Shown: positions 60,139-64,000 of the stretch, one piece after another
Layout: each line of letters starts with the position of its first letter
How positions within the stretch are numbered: position 1 is the first letter of the stretch
Source of the DNA: Watersipora subatra
Lineage: Eukaryota; Bryozoa; Gymnolaemata; Cheilostomatida; Watersiporidae
DNA length: 64,000 nucleotides
Assembly: GCF_963576615.1 (NCBI RefSeq)
Contig: NC_088711.1
Location: 37,692,621 to 37,756,620 of the forward strand
Direction: 5' to 3'
Position numbers and translations under genes: made by a program
The notes under the pieces: model-generated
Told to the model about the DNA's origin: nothing
What the model saw: only the letters and a program-made list of their open reading frames with translations
Databases searched by the model: none

Positions 60139-61045
60139 CATAAACGATGTCTAAACAACCACTGCGGCAGCATGGTCTCTTCTTCTATGAACGATTTAAA
60201 TAAGTAGATCTGTCTATTTCAATATTGCAAGGGGTCATGCCTTACGCGATTCAGTTGTTCAAAGTTCTAGGTCTACAAAACGTGTTGATTTGTTAGGAAT
60301 ATCTTACAAGAGGTTTTCCTATAATTGCTATAATCAGTGAAAGTAAAGCAATTAGATGCCCCCAAAGTCAGCTTGGCAGCCTTACAATAACATATTGATT
60401 CATTACCGCTCGCTACCGAAAATTATAGCACCCTCTTATAGGCTCTTCTCCTTAAGGTGATAGTTTTCTAACTTGGTATTCAGTTTTAAATGAAAATCTC
60501 TACGATGATGAGAGCTGTGTCGGTCTGCTCAAAGCCATGCTTATAGTTTAGAAAAAATTAATTGCTTTAAACTGGATTCCAACTCGCACCCTTTGACAAA
60601 GTTATGCGCAAATCGACTGCCTCGCTGCCTTTTGAAATAATTGCGCTGTTAGCTATTATACCTGTCGATCTATTCTGGCACAACAGGCTGCCAGGATATT
60701 AGTAACTATAAATCTTGTAGTAAAATGTTAACCCCAGCAGAGAAGAGGTCAAGCAGCCTTAAACCAACACTTATGGCGATGGAAAGGAGTGACATAGTTT
60801 TAGATTTAGTAAGTGTCATGGTGGTGATAAAGCACCTGCTACGTCTTGTCGAACAGTCAAAACTCTTGATAATGACATGCAGCACAGCCCAGCCTATCTT
60901 GATCTGAAAGCGGCGTTGCTGACATCCATGTGCAACCAATAGCCTGAGGTACTATCATTTATTGTACAAGTCAGGAAAGCTACTGCATACAGAGGTGAAC
61001 ATAATTCAGGGACCACCTGTAACCCACCTTGTAACCCACCTGTAA
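60139..61045. other. Region upstream of opsin B
   Basis: A degenerate tRNA-like stretch at 60560-60640 on the minus strand. The overlapping frames at 60706-60939 have no recognisable domain. Confidence 0.35.
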
Positions 61046-61795
61046 CCACCTTGCCACCCCCTCTCCTATCCCCCTTTTTTCTTTTCTCCTTCCCGTTCTC
61101 CTAAGAAGAAGGGGGAAGGGGAAAAGAGAGAAGGGGGAAAGGAGAGGGGGCAAATAGCCTACCCACCCGAAGAGCCAGACCCTGGCTAGGTAAAAGACTA
61201 ATATCATGGTGAACTAAACATGACTAAATATGATGAGCCTGTAAATTTTTGATCTGATCAAGGAAGTGGAATCAGTGGCTTTCTTAGCTAGAGCTGGAAT
61301 GAGACCAAGGAATGCAGGGTCGGGCCAGACTCAACCCAGCAAAGAGGTCCAAGATCGAGTTGGACTGGGTCAGCATGCGCGATTTTTTTATTCATTTAAG
61401 GTTAAGAGATAGTTCTATTACAGCCTAATGTTGTGACATCAATAACCTAAGATAAAAGAACCCATTATCACACCAATCATTATATTTTGTGGCTTGGTTT
61501 ATAGATGCAATTTACAATTTATGGCTAAACATTGGTGGATCAATGCTATTCAATGGGTGATAGATTAATGGCATGATTTGGCTAGTGTTTTTACTACAGA
61601 TTTTATTTTCAACTGCTATGATAATCAACAAGAAGAGATTATTTGAGAAATACTTTGCAAATATAGAAATGGATAACCCAGCATAGTGGAAAGCAAAAAT
61701 TCATCATTTCCCTAAAACCTATGGTATTAGTGAAAGAAACTAAAAATAAAATAAATTTGCTGGATTGAAGGTTCTTAGACACGCTTTTAAGTTCC

Positions 61796-61972
61796 TCAGG
61801 ATGCTTTCATTGTAAATGCCTCAATAGTATTGAGGTAGATCCTTCTTTGTAGCTCAACTTGCTTTCGCATATTGTACAAATAACTTAGTCTTTCCCTTTC
61901 TTGACTGGCTTCTTCATGAACTCCCAGACCACCGACATGTTGATTATTTTTTGCCGAAAAAAGTTGTGAAAC
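61796..61972 (-). other. Possible terminal exon, charged helix
   Basis: After an acceptor-like CTATAG, 58 codons to TGA with EEASQERERLSYLYNMRKQV, likely helical. May belong to the same mobile element. No family recognised. Confidence 0.25.
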
Positions 61973-62125
61973 CTATAGTCCAAAGACTATTGTCGCAGAC
62001 GTAAAAACATAGTCTGAACTCACCTTGTTTTATTTCGCCTGGTCCTTTCGCGCTAGGACTATACGCGACTCTATTTCAATCGCACTTAAAAAGCGATATA
62101 AAATCGCTCCCATTTAGCCATAAAT

Positions 62126-62653
62126 CTACTCGTGTCTTTGTATAAGAAGACCGGAGGGTCGAGTGGCCCGACCAGGGCACCTCTGACTCAGTTGGTCAAG
62201 ACCAGACGAGCTACCCATGCCAGCTCTATTCTTAGCTTCATAATGTGTCCTAATCGAAATATATCTCTTTGCTATCTCACGAGCTAGGCTACTAGCATGA
62301 AGATTACACTTGAACAATAGCATGATGTTGAACCTCAGCAAACTCTCCATGGCGGCACTTAGTGCTAGCCTGGGAAAGTTTGTCACAAACCCAGCACTAC
62401 TAAGCAACACTCTCATCGCTTTCTCACTGTGGTTGCAAACCTCAATCACCACAGGCGAAGACAAAGTCAAGCCACCACAATTCTTAACTGTGATTAGGGA
62501 ATTCGTTGCTTGGTTGACATCATAGTTGGTAACATCCACGATGCTAGTGATACAATCATTACACTTCAGCTTTAGCGACTGAGATACATAGCCAGTTGTA
62601 AAATAATCATTCTGTTTCATTTTTGACTTGAGACATACTTGCATACTTATCAT
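62126..62653 (-). pseudogene. Transposase C-terminal remnant (P-element/THAP9-like)
   Basis: 175 codons. DYFTTGYVSQSLKLKCNDC resembles the YIAGYV...C..C stretch, KNCGGLTLSSPVVIEVCNHS E the GGL..PS..V....E stretch and KRYISIRTHYEAKN the usual end of P-type transposases. The DDE core and THAP finger are absent. Family call from motif memory. Confidence 0.5.
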
Positions 62654-62865
62654 ATTTAGTCATGTTTAGTTCAGCATGATATTAATCTATTTACTTAACC
62701 AGGGTCTGGCTCTGCAGGTGGGTGGGCTATTTGCCCCCATCCCCTCTCCTTTCCGTCTTCTCTCTTTTCCCCTTCTCTCTTCCCATTTTTTCTTGGGAGA
62801 AGAGGGAAGGCAAAAAGAGAGAAGGGGATAAGAGAGAGGGTGGCAAATAAAGCCCTGATGGCTCA

Positions 62866-63135
62866 TGATTTGTGTGCAACATTTCATAACTTTTATAGTT
62901 TTAATCTATGGTGGTTATCAGATATTATCACAGAATCACTTTGGTTCACTGGATTATGTATCCAAGAAGGTTTTTATGTGAAAATAAATGGGATTTTGTC
63001 ACCTTCTCCTCATTAGCTCCACTGTAAACGACAGTGCAGCCAAGCATTAGGTACAATACAATGACGTAACGTCATGCTATTTAAGTCTGACAAGGCAATC
63101 AATGGGAATAGCTATTATTGGCCAATCTAGGTTTA
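62866..63135. other. Intergenic, nothing recognised
   Basis: AT-rich gap between the inverted-repeat element and the 48-bp array. Confidence 0.4.
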
Positions 63136-63139
63136 TATA

Positions 63140-63895
63140 TCTATGGATACTACTAATACTCCAAAGGCTACCAATTTACACCAATATTAATATGATACTA
63201 CTAATACTCCAAAGGCTACCAGTTTACACCAATACTAATATGATACTACTGACACTCCAAAGGCTACCAATTTACACCAATACTATTATGACACTACTAA
63301 TACTCCAAAGGCTACCAATTTACACCAATACTAATATGGCACTACTAATACTCCAGAGACCACCAATTTACACCAATACTATTATGGCACTACTAATACT
63401 CCAAAGGCTACCAGTTTACACCAATACTAATATGGCACTACTAATGTTAGAAAGGCTACCAATTTACACCAATACTAATATGGCACTACTAATGCTAGAA
63501 AGGCTACCAATTTGCACCAATACTAATATGACACTACTAATACTCCAAAGGCTACCAATTTACAACAATACTAATATGGCACTACTAATACTCCAAAGGT
63601 CACCAATTTACAACAATACTAATATGACACTAATAATACTCCAGAGGCTACCAATTTACACCAATACTAATATGACACTACTAATACTCCAAAGGTCACC
63701 AATTTACACCAAAACTAATATGGCACTACTAATACTCCAGAGGCCACCAATTTACACCAATACTAATATGACACTACTATTACTCCAAAGGCCACATATT
63801 TACATCAATACTAATATGACACTGGTAATACTCCAAAGGCCACCAATTTACACCAATATACTAATATGACACTACTAATACTCCAAAGGCTACCA
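63140..63895. repeat. 48-bp minisatellite, about 16 units
   Basis: CCAATTTACACCAATACTAA TATGACACTACTAATACTCC AAAGGCTA. Multiple of three, so 255 codons stay open with a 16-residue period. Confidence 0.95.
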
Positions 63896-63930
63896 ATTCA
63901 CTTACATATATAGTTGCATGTATATAAACA

Positions 63931-64000
63931 CTAGCTGTGGTACCCGGCGTTGCCCGGGTAATAAAAAAGTTTTTGGACAGAAAATTGTTTGGTATTTAAC
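63931..64000 (-). mobile_element. Helitron 3' end, minus strand, cut by window end
   Basis: CTAGCTGTGGTACCCGGCGT TGCCCGGGTAAT is the exact reverse of the 11.2 kb terminus (hairpin then CTAG). Confidence 0.7.

Larger units (their letters stand above)
61053..62846. mobile_element. Inverted-repeat element with transposase remnant
   Basis: About 190-base arms, 61053-61235 and 62648-62846, are inverted copies sharing GAGCCAGACCCTGG and TAAACATGACTAAATATGAT. Each arm contains its own pyrimidine/purine near-palindrome. The middle holds transposase-like coding on the minus strand. Target duplication not seen. Confidence 0.6.

Noticed and set aside
60706..60939. Overlapping 77- and 60-codon frames
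   Set aside because: No domain, splice or conservation evidence; both strands open by chance.
63102..63869. 255-codon frame
   Set aside because: 48-bp array; 16-residue period without start context or splice sites.

Overview
The window is nuclear DNA of an animal. It is AT-rich, genes are split by GT-AG introns of several hundred to several thousand bases, and the spaces are full of minisatellites and small transposon relics. Extracellular domain families (frizzled cysteine-rich domain, LDL-receptor class A, EGF) and a visual-type opsin place it in Metazoa. The opsin family and the Helitron-rich background would suit a marine invertebrate such as a lophotrochozoan, but the sequence alone does not fix the phylum.

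Three protein-coding genes can be supported. (1) On the plus strand, positions 129-18364 hold the last 14 exons of a secreted or ectodomain protein with the order Fz - 5 LDLa - EGF - Fz - Fz - 4 LDLa - stop. This resembles the ectodomain of corin but has no scavenger-receptor or serine-protease part. The gene starts left of the window. (2) On the minus strand, 33308 to 21339 is a complete seven-exon opsin of 352 residues (opsin A). (3) On the minus strand, 59445 to 43314 is a second complete seven-exon opsin of 348 residues (opsin B), a tandem duplicate with identical exon phases. The membrane cores of A and B differ at about a dozen residues, while the cytoplasmic tails, encoded by the last exon, differ strongly.

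Region by region: 1-18.4 kb, Fz/LDLa gene with a piggyBac-type MITE (5.9-6.6 kb), a pogo-like TA element (3.1-3.9 kb), a Helitron (10.4-11.2 kb), a 36-bp array in intron 9 and a 38-bp array in intron 13 that is an amplified exon/intron junction. 18.4-21.3 kb, intergenic repeats. 21.3-34.5 kb, opsin A, with a 27-bp array and a 1.7-kb TA element in intron 6. 34.5-43.3 kb, intergenic, with 64-bp, TG/CA and 49-bp arrays, SINE and Helitron pieces. 43.3-60.1 kb, opsin B, with a hAT relic in intron 6, a nested hAT-like inverted-repeat element in intron 5 and arrays in introns 1, 3 and 4. 60.1-64 kb, intergenic, with a large inverted repeat enclosing a degraded transposase fragment, a 48-bp array and a Helitron end.

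The two opsins would each bind retinal through the lysine of helix 7 and signal through a G protein in photoreceptor membranes. The Fz/LDLa protein is extracellular and has no evident functional link to them. Most long open frames outside these genes come from minisatellites whose unit is a multiple of three.
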